A stretch of DNA of 64,000 nt. It comes from Burkholderiales bacterium. Lineage in GTDB: Bacteria > Pseudomonadota > Gammaproteobacteria > Burkholderiales > Burkholderiaceae_C. Under the pieces are notes generated by a model, which worked only from the letters and a program-made list of their open reading frames with translations, was not told where the DNA came from and did not search any database. The stretch spans positions 248,001-312,000 of the forward strand of contig JAIOOS010000029.1 in assembly GCA_021414305.1 (NCBI GenBank), given 5' to 3'. Position 1 is the stretch's first letter. The number at the start of each line of letters is the position of its first letter. This document shows positions 30,427 through 39,949 of the stretch, in pieces. Position numbers and translations under genes: made by a program.

Positions 30427-31581
30427 ATGCAGATCACCCACGAGCACGAAGAGATCGCCCGCACCCTGAAGCGCTTCATCGACGACGAGATCAATCCGCA
30501 TGTCGACGCGTGGGAGGCCGCCGAGGAGTTTCCCGCGCACCAGGTCTTCAAGCGCCTCGGCGAGCTGGGCATGCTCGGCCTGACCAAGCCCGAGAAGTAC
30601 GGCGGCATGGGGCTCGACTACTCGTACTCCGTGGTGATGGCCGAAGCACTCGGCCACATCAACTGCGGCGGCGTGCCGATGGCGATCGGCGTGCAGACCG
30701 ACATGTGCACGCCGGCGCTGGCCCGCTTCGGCTCCGAGGCGCTGTGTCGGGAGTTCCTGGTGCCGGCGATCGCCGGCGATGCCGTCGGCTGCATCGGCGT
30801 CTCCGAGCCCGGCGCCGGCTCCGACGTGGCGAGCATCAAGACCACCGCGAAGAAGGACGGCGGCGACTACGTCATCAACGGCGCCAAGATGTGGATCACC
30901 AACAGCCTGCAGGCAGACTGGATGTGCCTGCTCGCCAACACCTCGGAAGGCTCGGCGCACAAGAACAAGAGCCTGATCATGGTGCCGATGTCGACGCCCG
31001 GCGTCACCAAGGCGAAGAAGATCAGGAAGATCGGGATGATGTCGAGCGACACCGGCCTGATCCACTTCGACGACGTGCGCGTGCCGCAGACCAACCGCAT
31101 CGGCGAGGAAGGCATGGGCTTCACCTACCAGATGATGCAGTTCCAGGAGGAGCGCCTCTGGGCGGCGGCGAATGCGATCGAGAGCCTCTCGCGCTGCATC
31201 CGCCTCACCGCCGACTACGCCCGCGAGCGGCAGATCTTCGGCAAGAGCGTGCTCGACCACCAGGTCGTCCACTACCGGCTCGCCGAGCTGAAGACCGAGG
31301 TCGAGGCACTGCGCGGACTGGTCTACATGGCGACCGAGAAGTACGTCGCCGGCGCCGACGTCACCGAGTGGGCGTCGATGGCCAAGCTCAAGTCGTGCCG
31401 CCTCGGCCGCGAGGTGCCCGACGCCTGCATGCAGTACTGGGGCGGCATGGGCTACACCTGGGACAACCCGATCTCGCGCCACTACCGCGACGGCCGGCTC
31501 GGCTCGATCGCCGGGGGTGCCGACGAGGTGATGCTCGGCATCATCGCCAAGTACATGCACACGCTGCCGGCGCGGGGTTGA
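30427..31581 (+). CDS. acyl-CoA dehydrogenase (citronellyl-CoA dehydrogenase-like)
   Basis: A 384-residue FAD-dependent acyl-CoA dehydrogenase: GVSEPGAGSDVASIKTTA (FAD/substrate loop), MWITNSLQADW, RQIFGKSVLDHQ and QYWGGMGYTWDNPISRHYRDGRL. The position of the usual C-terminal catalytic Glu is Gly (SIAGGADEVM), so the base is probably the Glu in FQEERLW, as in isovaleryl-CoA dehydrogenase. That suits branched substrates. It lies between the two carboxylase subunit genes, like acyl-CoA dehydrogenases of the Atu/Liu pathways. Confidence 0.9.
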   Translation: MQITHEHEEIARTLKRFIDDEINPHVDAWEAAEEFPAHQVFKRLGELGMLGLTKPEKYGGMGLDYSYSVVMAEALGHINCGGVPMAIGVQTDMCTPALARFGSEALCREFLVPAIAGDAVGCIGVSEPGAGSDVASIKTTAKKDGGDYVINGAKMWITNSLQADWMCLLANTSEGSAHKNKSLIMVPMSTPGVTKAKKIRKIGMMSSDTGLIHFDDVRVPQTNRIGEEGMGFTYQMMQFQEERLWAAANAIESLSRCIRLTADYARERQIFGKSVLDHQVVHYRLAELKTEVEALRGLVYMATEKYVAGADVTEWASMAKLKSCRLGREVPDACMQYWGGMGYTWDNPISRHYRDGRLGSIAGGADEVMLGIIAKYMHTLPARG

Positions 31582-31600
31582 GCGAAGCGAAGGACCCGCG

Positions 31601-33580
31601 GTGCAGACCGTGTCGCCGCTCCTGATCGCCAATCGCGGCGAAATCGCGGTCCGGATCGCGCGCAGCGCGCGCCGGCTCGGCGTCGAGTCGATCGCGGTCG
31701 CGTCCGACGCCGACCGGCATGCGCCCCACACCCGCGTCGCCGACCGTGTGGTCGCGATCGGCGGCGAGCGCGCCGCCGACTCGTATCTGCGCATCGACCG
31801 GATCGTCGCCGCCGCCCTGTCTTCAGGCGCCGCCGCCGTGCACCCGGGCTACGGCTTCCTGAGCGAGAGCGCGGCCTTCGCCGAAGCGGTCCAGGCCGCG
31901 GGCCTCGTCTGGGTCGGCCCGCCGCCGGCGGCGATGCGGGCGATGGCCGACAAGTCCGAGGCGCGCCAGCGCATGGCCGCTTCGGGCGTGCCGGTGCTGC
32001 CGGGCTACGACGGCGCGGCGCAGGACCCGGAGCTGCTGCAGCGCGAAGCGGCGCGGATCGGCTTTCCGGTCATGGTCAAGGCCGCCGCCGGCGGCGGCGG
32101 GCGCGGCATGCGACTCGTGCAGGCCCAGGGCGATCTCGCCGCGGCGCTGGCCTCCGCCGCGGCCGAGGCCGGCGCCGCATTCGGCGATGCGCGGCTCCTG
32201 CTCGAGCGTGCGGTCACGGGCGCGCGCCACGTCGAGATCCAGGTGTTCGCAGACAGTCACGGCCAGGGCATTCACCTCGGCGAGCGCGACTGCTCGGTGC
32301 AGCGCCGGCACCAGAAGATCATCGAGGAGGCGCCCTCGCCTGCGGTCTCGCCGGCGCTGCGCCGCAGGATGGGCCATGCCGCGGTCGCGGTGGCGCGCGC
32401 GGTCGGCTACGTCGGCGCCGGCACGGTCGAGTTCCTGCTCGAGCCGGGCGGCGCGTTCTGGTTCATCGAGATGAACACCCGGCTGCAGGTCGAGCATGCG
32501 CTGACCGAGGCGCTGCTCGGCATCGACCTGGTCGAGTGGCAGCTGCGCATCGCCGCCGGCGAGGCCCTGCCCCTGGCGCAGCACGAAGCGCTCGCCCGCT
32601 ACGAGGCCGGCGGCCACGCGATCGAGGCGCGCCTGTGCGCGGAGGATCCTGGCCAGGGCTACCTGCCGCAGTCGGGCCGGATCGTCCGCTGGTCGGCGCC
32701 GCCGGTGGTGCGCTGCGACCACGCCCTGGCCGCAGGCTGCGAGGTCAGCCCGTTCTACGACTCGATGCTCGGCAAGCTGATCGCCCATGCGCCAACCCGC
32801 GCCGCCGCGGTGGAGCAGCTCGCCGAAGCGCTCGATCGCACGGTCTGCCTCGGCGTCGCGACCAATCGCGCCTTTCTCGCCAGGGCCCTGCGCCATCCGG
32901 CCTTCGCCGCCGGCCAGGCGACGACCGGTTTCCTCGCCGAGCACTTCCCGGACGACGCGTCGCGCCGCGACTCGGCGCCCTCCGGCCTGGAGGCGCTCGC
33001 GGCCGCCGCCTGCGCCCTGCTGCCGCGCGAGCACCTCCCCGCGCTCTGGAGCGGCTGGTCGTCGTCACCGGCCGTCGCGGCTGCAGTGCCGCTCACGGTC
33101 GCGGGCGAGCCGCGGCAGTGGGAGCTGAGCGGCACGCACGCCGCGCTCGTCGCCCGCCACGGCGAGACGACGCACCGGATCGCGGCGCTGACCGAGCGCC
33201 GGGGCAACGGCGCCGGCGGCGAGATCGACGCCTGGGTCGACGGTCGGCAGGTCCGCGCCACCTTCGGCCGCGACGGCGACGCGAGCTGGTGGCTCGCCGA
33301 AGGCGCCGAGATCGCCGTCGTCGACGCCCGCCTGCGAGGTCGCGCCGGCACCTCGGCGCGCGCCTCGGGCGACCTGATCGCGCCGATGCACGGCCGGGTC
33401 ACCCAGGTGCTGGTTGGGCCCGGCCACGCGGTCGAGGCGGGCGCGCTGCTCGTCGTCATCGAGGCGATGAAGATGGAGCACCAGCTGCGCGCGCCGCGCG
33501 CCGGCATCGTCGGCGCCCTGCATGCGAAAGAGGGCGACCAGGTCGCGGCGCGGCAGTGCCTGGTGGAGATGCAGCCGTGA
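31601..33580 (+). CDS. acyl-CoA carboxylase, biotin carboxylase/biotin carrier (alpha) subunit
   Basis: A 659-residue fused biotin carboxylase and BCCP. The BC domain runs from IANRGEIAVRIARSARRLG through HPGYGFLSE, KAAAGGGGRGMR (ATP-grasp loop), FIEMNTRLQVEH and the BC C-terminal domain. The biotinyl domain at the C-terminus carries the acceptor lysine in EAMKM. It carboxylates its own biotin with ATP and bicarbonate and passes the carboxyl to the 28788 subunit. The start is GTG 31601, preceded by AAGGA. Its stop overlaps the next start (GTGA). Confidence 0.92.
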   Translation: MQTVSPLLIANRGEIAVRIARSARRLGVESIAVASDADRHAPHTRVADRVVAIGGERAADSYLRIDRIVAAALSSGAAAVHPGYGFLSESAAFAEAVQAAGLVWVGPPPAAMRAMADKSEARQRMAASGVPVLPGYDGAAQDPELLQREAARIGFPVMVKAAAGGGGRGMRLVQAQGDLAAALASAAAEAGAAFGDARLLLERAVTGARHVEIQVFADSHGQGIHLGERDCSVQRRHQKIIEEAPSPAVSPALRRRMGHAAVAVARAVGYVGAGTVEFLLEPGGAFWFIEMNTRLQVEHALTEALLGIDLVEWQLRIAAGEALPLAQHEALARYEAGGHAIEARLCAEDPGQGYLPQSGRIVRWSAPPVVRCDHALAAGCEVSPFYDSMLGKLIAHAPTRAAAVEQLAEALDRTVCLGVATNRAFLARALRHPAFAAGQATTGFLAEHFPDDASRRDSAPSGLEALAAAACALLPREHLPALWSGWSSSPAVAAAVPLTVAGEPRQWELSGTHAALVARHGETTHRIAALTERRGNGAGGEIDAWVDGRQVRATFGRDGDASWWLAEGAEIAVVDARLRGRAGTSARASGDLIAPMHGRVTQVLVGPGHAVEAGALLVVIEAMKMEHQLRAPRAGIVGALHAKEGDQVAARQCLVEMQP

Positions 33581-34734
33581 CCGGCACGACGCCGCGGCTC
33601 GACGCCGCCGAGCTCGACGCCTTTCGCAGCAGCGCGCGTCGCTTCGTCGAGCGCGAGATCACGCCGCACGTCGCCGCCTGGGACGAGGCCGAGACCTTCC
33701 CCCGCGCGCTCTATGCGAAGGCGGCCGAGGCCGGGCTGATCGGCCTCGGCTACCCCGAGGAATACGGCGGCACGCCGGCGCCGATGCGCCTGCGCCTGAT
33801 CGCCACCGAGGAAGTCGCGCGTGCCGGCAGCGGCGGCCTGATGGCGAGCCTGTTCTCGCATTCGATCGGCCTGCCGCCGATCGTCGCCCACGGCAGCGAG
33901 GCGCTCAAGCGCCGGATCGTCCCCGACGTTCTGGCCGGCCGGAAGATCGCCGCGCTGGCGATCACCGAGCCGGGCGGCGGCTCCGACGTCGCGCGCCTCG
34001 CCTGCAGCGCCCGGCGCGACGGCGACGCGTGGCTGATCGACGGCGAGAAGACCTTCATCACCTCGGGCGTTCGCGCCGACTGGATCACGCTCGCGGTGCG
34101 CACCGGCAGCAAGGGCGCGGCCGGCATCTCGCTCATCGCCGTGCCCGGCGATTCGCCCGGCCTCGAGCGCACGCCGCTGGCCAAGATGGGCTGGTGGTGC
34201 AGCGACACGGCGCAGCTTCGCTTCGCGGCCTGCCGCGTGCCCGCCGACCACCTGATCGGCGAGGAGAACTCGGGCTTTCGCGCGATCATGGAGAACTTCA
34301 ACGGCGAACGGCTGCTGATGTCGGCCGGCGCGACGGCGTTCGCCCAGGTCTGCTACGACGAAGCGCTCGCCTGGGCGCGGGAGCGCAAGACCTTCGGCGC
34401 CGCGCTGGTCGAGCACCAGGCGATCCGGCACAAGCTGATGGACATGCGCATGCGCATCGCCAGCAGCCGCGCCTGGCTCGCCGACCTGGCGGAGCGGCAC
34501 GACGCCGGCGCGGCCGACGCTGCCGAATGGGTGGCCGAGCTCTGCCTGCTGAAGAACCATTCGACGCAGACGATGCAGTTCTGCGCCGACCAGGCGGTGC
34601 AGATCCTCGGCGGCATGGGCTACATGCGCGGCACGAAGAGCGAGCGCATCTACCGCGAGGTGAAGGTGATGATGATCGGCGGCGGCGCCGAGGAGATCAT
34701 GAAGGAGCTGGCCGCGCGCCAGCTCGGGCTCTGA
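33577..34734 (+). CDS. acyl-CoA dehydrogenase
   Basis: A 385-residue acyl-CoA dehydrogenase: AITEPGGGSDVARLACSA, TFITSGVRADW, RKTFGAALVEHQAIRHKL, QILGGMGYMRGTKSERIYREVKVMMIGGGAEEIM. As in the 30427 paralogue, the C-terminal catalytic Glu site reads GGAEE and the base is probably in NGERLLM. The start is GTG 33577, overlapping the carboxylase alpha stop by 4 bp (GTGA). Two dehydrogenases in one operon suggest two oxidation steps or two chain lengths. Confidence 0.9.
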   Translation: MTGTTPRLDAAELDAFRSSARRFVEREITPHVAAWDEAETFPRALYAKAAEAGLIGLGYPEEYGGTPAPMRLRLIATEEVARAGSGGLMASLFSHSIGLPPIVAHGSEALKRRIVPDVLAGRKIAALAITEPGGGSDVARLACSARRDGDAWLIDGEKTFITSGVRADWITLAVRTGSKGAAGISLIAVPGDSPGLERTPLAKMGWWCSDTAQLRFAACRVPADHLIGEENSGFRAIMENFNGERLLMSAGATAFAQVCYDEALAWARERKTFGAALVEHQAIRHKLMDMRMRIASSRAWLADLAERHDAGAADAAEWVAELCLLKNHSTQTMQFCADQAVQILGGMGYMRGTKSERIYREVKVMMIGGGAEEIMKELAARQLGL

Positions 34735-34741
34735 CGCGGCC

Positions 34742-35212
34742 GTGGCGGCGAACGTCGTCTTCGAGCCGGAGTACGTCGCGGCGCTGCGCGCGCTGTTCGA
34801 GGACAGGATCGCCTTCAACCGGGCGATGGGCCTCAGGATCGACACGATCGAGCCGCAGCGCGTGCACGGCAGCCTGGCCGCCAAGCCCGAGCTGCTCGGC
34901 CACCCGGCCCATCACCGCCTGCACGGCGGCGTGATCAGCGCCTCGCTCGACGCGATGGCCGGCCTGGCGATCATGGCGGCGATCGGCGCGCGCCACATGG
35001 ACGAGACCCCGGCCGAGCGCATGCAGCGCTTCGCCAAGCTCGGCACCATCGACCTGCGCATCGACTACCTGCGCCCGGCCACCGGCGCGAGCTTCACGCT
35101 CTCGGCCGAGGTGCTGCGCCTCGGCTCGCGCGTCGCCTCGACCCGGATGGAGTTCTGCGACGCCGCCGGCGGTCTGCTCGCCAGCGGCGCGGCGGCCTAC
35201 ATCGTCTCCTGA
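34742..35212 (+). CDS. hotdog-fold acyl-CoA thioesterase (YigI-like)
   Basis: A 156-residue hotdog protein. HHRLHGGVISASLDAMAGLA is the PaaI/YigI-type active-site helix region, followed by the strands TIDLRIDYLRPATGASFTLSAEVLRLGSRVA. Family members hydrolyse acyl-CoA, possibly freeing CoA from dead-end intermediates. The start is GTG 34742, 7 bp after the dehydrogenase stop, so it ends the SDR-carboxylase operon. It is convergent with the binding-protein gene, with only 9 bp between stops. Confidence 0.85.
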   Translation: MAANVVFEPEYVAALRALFEDRIAFNRAMGLRIDTIEPQRVHGSLAAKPELLGHPAHHRLHGGVISASLDAMAGLAIMAAIGARHMDETPAERMQRFAKLGTIDLRIDYLRPATGASFTLSAEVLRLGSRVASTRMEFCDAAGGLLASGAAAYIVS

Positions 35213-35221
35213 GCCTGCCGC

Positions 35222-36394
35222 TCAGTTCGGCTTGATGTAGTCGGAAACGACCTTCCAGCGCCCGTCCTGCAGCTGCGACAGCCGCGACAGGTCGCTGCCC
35301 AGGTGCTTGGTCGGCGTGAAGGTGGCGGGGGCGCTGCCGAACATGTCGCTCTCGATCGTCATCGAGTCCATCGCCTTGATGAAGGTGTCGGTCGTCAGGT
35401 TCGCTCCCGCCTTGGCCGCGGCGCGGGCGAAGGTGTCGATGATGTTGTAGCCGTAGACCGAGAACACGGTCGGGTCGTCGGTGAACTTGGTCTTGTACTT
35501 CTTGGCCCAGAAGCTGATCTGCTGCGAGGCTTCGTCGGCGTACGGGTTCTGCACCGTCATGGTCGCGTACAGGCCGTCCATCGCCTTGCCACCCAGCTTG
35601 TGGATCAGGTCGGTGTAGGCGGCGCTGGAGCCGAGGAAGGTGGGCGAGAAGCCCGTCTTGCGCGACTCGGCGATGGCGCCGATGGTCTCGCGGATGATCG
35701 TGCCGAGGACGACCAGGTCGCAGCCCGCCGCCTTCATGCGCGCCACCTGCGAGGAGAAGTCGGTCGCGCCGCGCTTGTAGCTCGTCTTCTCGGCGAGCTC
35801 GACGTTGATCGTCTTCAGGCCGGCTTCGGCGCCGCGCACGACCTCGAGGCCGAACTCGTCGTCCTGGTACATGGTGCAGACCTTCTTCGCGCTCTTGTCC
35901 TTCACCAGCTTGGGCAAGGCGGTGCGCATCTGGTCGTAGTAGGTCGCCGCGAACGAATACTTGAGGCGGTTGAACGGCTCGTACATCTCGCGCGCCGCGG
36001 TGACCGGGAAGAAGTTGACGATGTTCTTCTCGAACTGGACCGGCATCGCCGCCAGGTTCTGCGCCGTGCCGATGTGCCCGGCCATGATGAAGATCTTGTC
36101 CTGGTTGACGAGCTTCTGCGCCGCCAGCACCGCCTTCTTCGGGTCGTAGGCCGAGTCTTCGACCAGGAGCTTGAGCTTCCTGCCGTTGATGCCGCCCTGC
36201 TCGTTGATCTCGTCGACGCGCAACATCATGCCGAGCCGCACCTGCTTGCCGAAGCCGGCGATCGGCCCGGACAGGTCCTGGATCGAACCGATCACGATCT
36301 CGTTCTTGCTGACGCCCTGCTGCTCGGCAGCGAGAACGCCGGCAGCGCCCAGCCCGAGGGTGGCGGCTCCTACCGCGAGCCATGTCTTGGTCAT
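35222..36394 (-). CDS. ABC transporter substrate-binding protein (LivK type)
   Basis: A 390-residue periplasmic binding protein with signal peptide MTKTWLAVGAATLGLGAAGVLAA. The mature part begins NEIVIGSIQDLSGPIAGFGKQ and has the INGRKLKLLVEDSAYDPKKAV pattern of type I binding folds for branched-chain amino acids and related acids. The ligand is unknown; linkage to acyl-CoA catabolic genes suggests a carboxylic acid rather than an amino acid. It is the last gene of the transporter operon, after the beta-propeller gene. Confidence 0.9.
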   Translation of the reverse strand: MTKTWLAVGAATLGLGAAGVLAAEQQGVSKNEIVIGSIQDLSGPIAGFGKQVRLGMMLRVDEINEQGGINGRKLKLLVEDSAYDPKKAVLAAQKLVNQDKIFIMAGHIGTAQNLAAMPVQFEKNIVNFFPVTAAREMYEPFNRLKYSFAATYYDQMRTALPKLVKDKSAKKVCTMYQDDEFGLEVVRGAEAGLKTINVELAEKTSYKRGATDFSSQVARMKAAGCDLVVLGTIIRETIGAIAESRKTGFSPTFLGSSAAYTDLIHKLGGKAMDGLYATMTVQNPYADEASQQISFWAKKYKTKFTDDPTVFSVYGYNIIDTFARAAAKAGANLTTDTFIKAMDSMTIESDMFGSAPATFTPTKHLGSDLSRLSQLQDGRWKVVSDYIKPN

Positions 36395-36489
36395 CGAAAC
36401 TCCCTTGTCGTCGCGTCCGGCGCGATCTGCGCCGCCGGGCGTGATGATGCGGGGGTTCGTTCGTTCCGTGATCCGGAAATACCCCTTCG

Positions 36490-38010
36490 CTAGGCGCCTT
36501 CCATCGCGAAGACGGCGCCGTTGAGATCGGCGGCGTAGACGGTGCCGTCGACCAGCACCGGCGCCGCGGCGAAACCCCATTCGGCCTTCGCGGTTATCTG
36601 TGCCGGCGTCGGCGGCTCGAGGTACATCCAGCGCAGCGTGCCGCTGGCGCGATCGATGCCCACCAGCGAGCCGCTGCGCGAGCCCGGATATGCGCCCATG
36701 CCGACCGTGCCGGCAACGACGAGACGCTCGTCCACCGCCGTGCGCGCCCAGGCCCAGCCGGGCACGCGCGCCTTCCAGCGCAGCGCGCCGTCGGCCGCGT
36801 CGAGCGCATAGATGCCGACGCCGTCGGAAGAGCCGGTGTATACCGTGCCGCCCCGCACCACCGCCGGCGACTCGATCCAGGAGAACCAGTAGTAGTGCTT
36901 CCACAGCTCCTTGCCGGTGGCCGCGTCGAGGGCGATCAGGTCGTAGGTGCGGCTGCCGACGAAGACGCGCCCGCCCTCGACCGCCAGGTCGCCCGCCACG
37001 GCCAGGCGCGCGTCGTAGCTCCAGCGCGGCTTGCCGTCGCGGGCGTCGACCGCCTGCACCTTGCCGGCGAAGTCGGCGAAGAGCACGAGGTCGCGGTAGA
37101 CCGCCGGCGTCGCCGTCATGAGGTCCTGCGCGGCCACGCGCCACAGCTCCTTGCCGGTCGCGGCGTCGAGCGCGTACAGGTTCTTGTCGCGGCCGGCGAC
37201 GTAGAGCCGCTGGCCGTCGATGACGACGCTCGATCCGTAGCGGTCGTAGCGCGACTTCTCGTCGCTGGCCGGCAGTCGCGGCGGCGAGCCGGCGTCGATC
37301 CGGGCGCGCCAGCGCTCGGTGCCGGTCTGCCTTTCGAGCCGATGCACGAAGCCCTTGTCGGAGACGACGTAGACGGAGTCGCCGGCGAGCAACGGGCGCG
37401 CCTTGATCGCGCCGCCGGCGTCGAAGCTCCAGGCGGCCGAGCCCGGGCTGCTGCCGGCGGTGTCGATCGCGTAGAGGACGCCGGCATCGGTGCCGACGAA
37501 CAGCCTGCGGGTCTGCGGGTCGTGCTCGAGGCCCGCCCAGACCGCGGCCTTGGCGTCGAAGCGCCACTTGACGCGCGGCGGCGCGGCGGTCCAGGTCGGC
37601 AGCGTCGGCTTCGCCAGGGGCTCGATGCGACGGAACTCGACCGGGATCCGGTACAGCGGCACTGCCGCCTCGGGCAGCACGCCGCTCAGGGTGCCCTTGG
37701 CCCGGTCGTAGCGGAGCGGGAAGGAAAAGGGCTCCATGTCGAGCGTGTCGCCGGTGAACTTCACCGTCGCCACCGGCACCTCGTAGCCGCCGATCGCGAG
37801 CAGCGAAAGTCGCACCGTCGGCTTGCCCTTGTCCTCGACGAAGTGCAGGACCACGCGCGAGGTTTCGCCGCCGAAGCTCGGCTCGGCCGACCACCAGCCC
37901 TCGATGTCGGCGAAGGCGAAGGTCTCCGCGGCCCGCGCCGGAAGGCTTGCGGCCGCGGCGAGGGCTGCAAAGAGCGCGACCGAAAGCCAGCGAAGGACCC
38001 TGAGCTGCAT
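36490..38010 (-). CDS. secreted PQQ-like beta-propeller protein
   Basis: A 506-residue protein with signal peptide MQLRVLRWLSVALFAALAAAA-type leader ending near PARA. Residues ~28-150 form an N-terminal beta-rich domain. Then come repeated PQQ-type blades ending in patterns such as LYALDAATGKELWR, VQAVDARDGKPRWSY, LIALDAATGKELWK and IYALDAADGALRWK, about seven in all. GGAG lies seven bases before the ATG at 38010; the frame is open upstream. No catalytic Cys-Cys pair or PQQ dehydrogenase residues are visible, so it is probably a binding or scaffold propeller. It is inserted between the CoA ligase and binding-protein genes. Confidence 0.88.
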   Translation of the reverse strand: MQLRVLRWLSVALFAALAAAASLPARAAETFAFADIEGWWSAEPSFGGETSRVVLHFVEDKGKPTVRLSLLAIGGYEVPVATVKFTGDTLDMEPFSFPLRYDRAKGTLSGVLPEAAVPLYRIPVEFRRIEPLAKPTLPTWTAAPPRVKWRFDAKAAVWAGLEHDPQTRRLFVGTDAGVLYAIDTAGSSPGSAAWSFDAGGAIKARPLLAGDSVYVVSDKGFVHRLERQTGTERWRARIDAGSPPRLPASDEKSRYDRYGSSVVIDGQRLYVAGRDKNLYALDAATGKELWRVAAQDLMTATPAVYRDLVLFADFAGKVQAVDARDGKPRWSYDARLAVAGDLAVEGGRVFVGSRTYDLIALDAATGKELWKHYYWFSWIESPAVVRGGTVYTGSSDGVGIYALDAADGALRWKARVPGWAWARTAVDERLVVAGTVGMGAYPGSRSGSLVGIDRASGTLRWMYLEPPTPAQITAKAEWGFAAAPVLVDGTVYAADLNGAVFAMEGA

Positions 38011-38092
38011 CGCCGATCTCCGTGAGGGCAAGCCCGGAATCCTAGGCGGGCGCCCCGCCGGAACAGGCGCAACGCTTGCGAATTGCGGCGCC

Positions 38093-39949
38093 TCAGGCGC
38101 CGTACATCGCATCGATGCGATCGGCGTATTTCTTCTCGACCAGCTTTCTCTTCAGCTTCATGGTCGGCGTGAGCTCCTCGTCCTCGGCGCTGAGCTGGGT
38201 TTCGAGCAGGCAGAACTTCTTGATCTGCTCGACCCGGGCGAACTTGGCGTTCACCCGCTCGATCTCGGCCCAGACCAGGTCCTTCACCGGCTGGGCGCGC
38301 GTCAGGCTGGTGTAGTTGCTGAACGGGATGTCGCGGTCCTGGGCGAATTTCTCCACGTTCTCGAGGTCGATCATGACGATCGCCGTGAGGTAGGCGCGCT
38401 TGTCGCCGATCACCACCGCGTCGGTGATGTAGGGCGAGAACTTCAGCTCGTTCTCGAGCTCGCTCGGCGTGATGTTCTTGCCGCCGGCGGTGATGATGAT
38501 GTCCTTCATCCGGTCGGTGATGCGGAAGTACCCGTCGCTGTCCTGCGTGCCGACGTCGCCGGTGTGCAGCCAGCCCTCGGCATCGATCGTCTCCGCCGTC
38601 TTCTCGGGCTGGTTGAGGTAGCCCATGAAGACGTTCCGGCCGCGGATCAGCAGCTCCGAGGTCTGCGGGTCCAGCCGCACCTCGTTGTACGGGCAGGCCG
38701 GGCCGATCATTCCCGGCTTGATGCGCGTCGCCGGGGTGTAGGTGGAGGCGCCGCAGCTCTCCGTCATGCCCCAGACCTCGACCATCGGGATGCCGAGCGC
38801 GAGGTACCAGCGCACCAGGTCGGGCGAGATCGGCGCCGCCCCGGTGACGCAGAAGCGCGCCCGGTGCACGCCGATCAGCTTTCGCACGTTGTCGAGGGCG
38901 AGCTTTCGCGCCAGCAGGAACTTCAGCCGCAGGTCGAGGCCGACGGGTTCGCCGGCGAGCACCTTGTCTGCCACCCGGTTGCCGACGCCCAGGCCCCAGG
39001 CATACGCCGCCTGCTGCAGCCGGCCCGACTCGCGCACCGCGATCGCCACGCTCGAATAGAACTTCTCCCAGATCCGCGGCACGGCGGTGAAGACCGTGGG
39101 TGCGATCTCGCGCACGTTCTCCGGCACGGTCTCCGGGTTCTCGACGAAGTTGAGCACCGAGCCGGTGTAGACGGCGAAGTACTCGCCACCGAGCCGCTCG
39201 GCGATGTGGCAGAGCGGCAGGAAGCACATCCGCTCGTCGTTCTCGTCCTGGCCGACGATCGTGTTGTAGCCACGGACCGTGTAGACGATGCCGCCGTGCG
39301 AGTGCATCGCCCCCTTGGGCTTGCCGGTCGTCCCCGAGGTGTAGACGAGGATCGCGAGGTCTTCGGGCCGGCACGCGGCGGCGCGCTCGTCGAGCTCGCG
39401 CGGATGCGCCTGGCCGTGGGCGCGGCCGAGCTCGCACAGGGCCGCGAGCGAGAGCACCTGCGGATCGCGGAAGTCGCGCAGGCCCTCGGTGTCGAAGACG
39501 ACGATCTTCTCGAGCCCGGGCAGGCGTTCGCGCACCGCGAGCACCTTGTCGAGCTGCTCGTCGTCCTCGACGAAGACGACCTTGCTGCGCGAGTCGAAGC
39601 ACAGGTACTCGACCTGGGCGGCGGCGTCGGTCGGGTAGATGCCGTTGGAGACGCCGCCGGCAGAGAGCACCGCGAGATCGGCCAGCACCCACTCGACGAC
39701 GGTGTTGGCGAGGATGGACGCGGTGTCGCCGGGGCGAAAGCCGAGCGCGAGCAGGCCGTCGCCGATCTCGCGCACCGCGGCCGCCGTGCGCGCCCAGGTC
39801 CATTCGCGCCAGAGGCCGAGTTCCTTCTGCCGCATGAAGACACGATCGGCGCGGCGCTCGGCGGCATTCCAGAACACGGCCGTGACCGTTTCGCCCGGCA
39901 CGACGATGTCGAGCCGGGGCTGCAATTTGTCGACGTCCCAGAGGTTCAT
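38093..39949 (-). CDS. AMP-dependent long-chain acyl-CoA synthetase
   Basis: A 618-residue ANL-family ligase that activates a carboxylic acid to acyl-AMP and then acyl-CoA. The P-loop is YTSGTTGKPKGAMHSHGG; the adenylate motifs are WGMTESCG and WLHTGDVGTQDSDGYFRITDRMKDIIITAGGKNITPSELE. It matches FadD15/long-chain ligases in length and ending. ATG 39949 overlaps the LivF-type ATPase stop (ATGA). Its place inside the transporter operon suggests that the imported acid is activated on entry. Confidence 0.93.
   Translation of the reverse strand: MNLWDVDKLQPRLDIVVPGETVTAVFWNAAERRADRVFMRQKELGLWREWTWARTAAAVREIGDGLLALGFRPGDTASILANTVVEWVLADLAVLSAGGVSNGIYPTDAAAQVEYLCFDSRSKVVFVEDDEQLDKVLAVRERLPGLEKIVVFDTEGLRDFRDPQVLSLAALCELGRAHGQAHPRELDERAAACRPEDLAILVYTSGTTGKPKGAMHSHGGIVYTVRGYNTIVGQDENDERMCFLPLCHIAERLGGEYFAVYTGSVLNFVENPETVPENVREIAPTVFTAVPRIWEKFYSSVAIAVRESGRLQQAAYAWGLGVGNRVADKVLAGEPVGLDLRLKFLLARKLALDNVRKLIGVHRARFCVTGAAPISPDLVRWYLALGIPMVEVWGMTESCGASTYTPATRIKPGMIGPACPYNEVRLDPQTSELLIRGRNVFMGYLNQPEKTAETIDAEGWLHTGDVGTQDSDGYFRITDRMKDIIITAGGKNITPSELENELKFSPYITDAVVIGDKRAYLTAIVMIDLENVEKFAQDRDIPFSNYTSLTRAQPVKDLVWAEIERVNAKFARVEQIKKFCLLETQLSAEDEELTPTMKLKRKLVEKKYADRIDAMYGA

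Noticed and set aside
31574-31592. GAGCGAAGCGAAGGACC before the carboxylase alpha gene as another copy of the 21969 repeat
   Set aside because: Only one arm is similar and the AAGGA part serves as the ribosome-binding site; too short to call a repeat copy.
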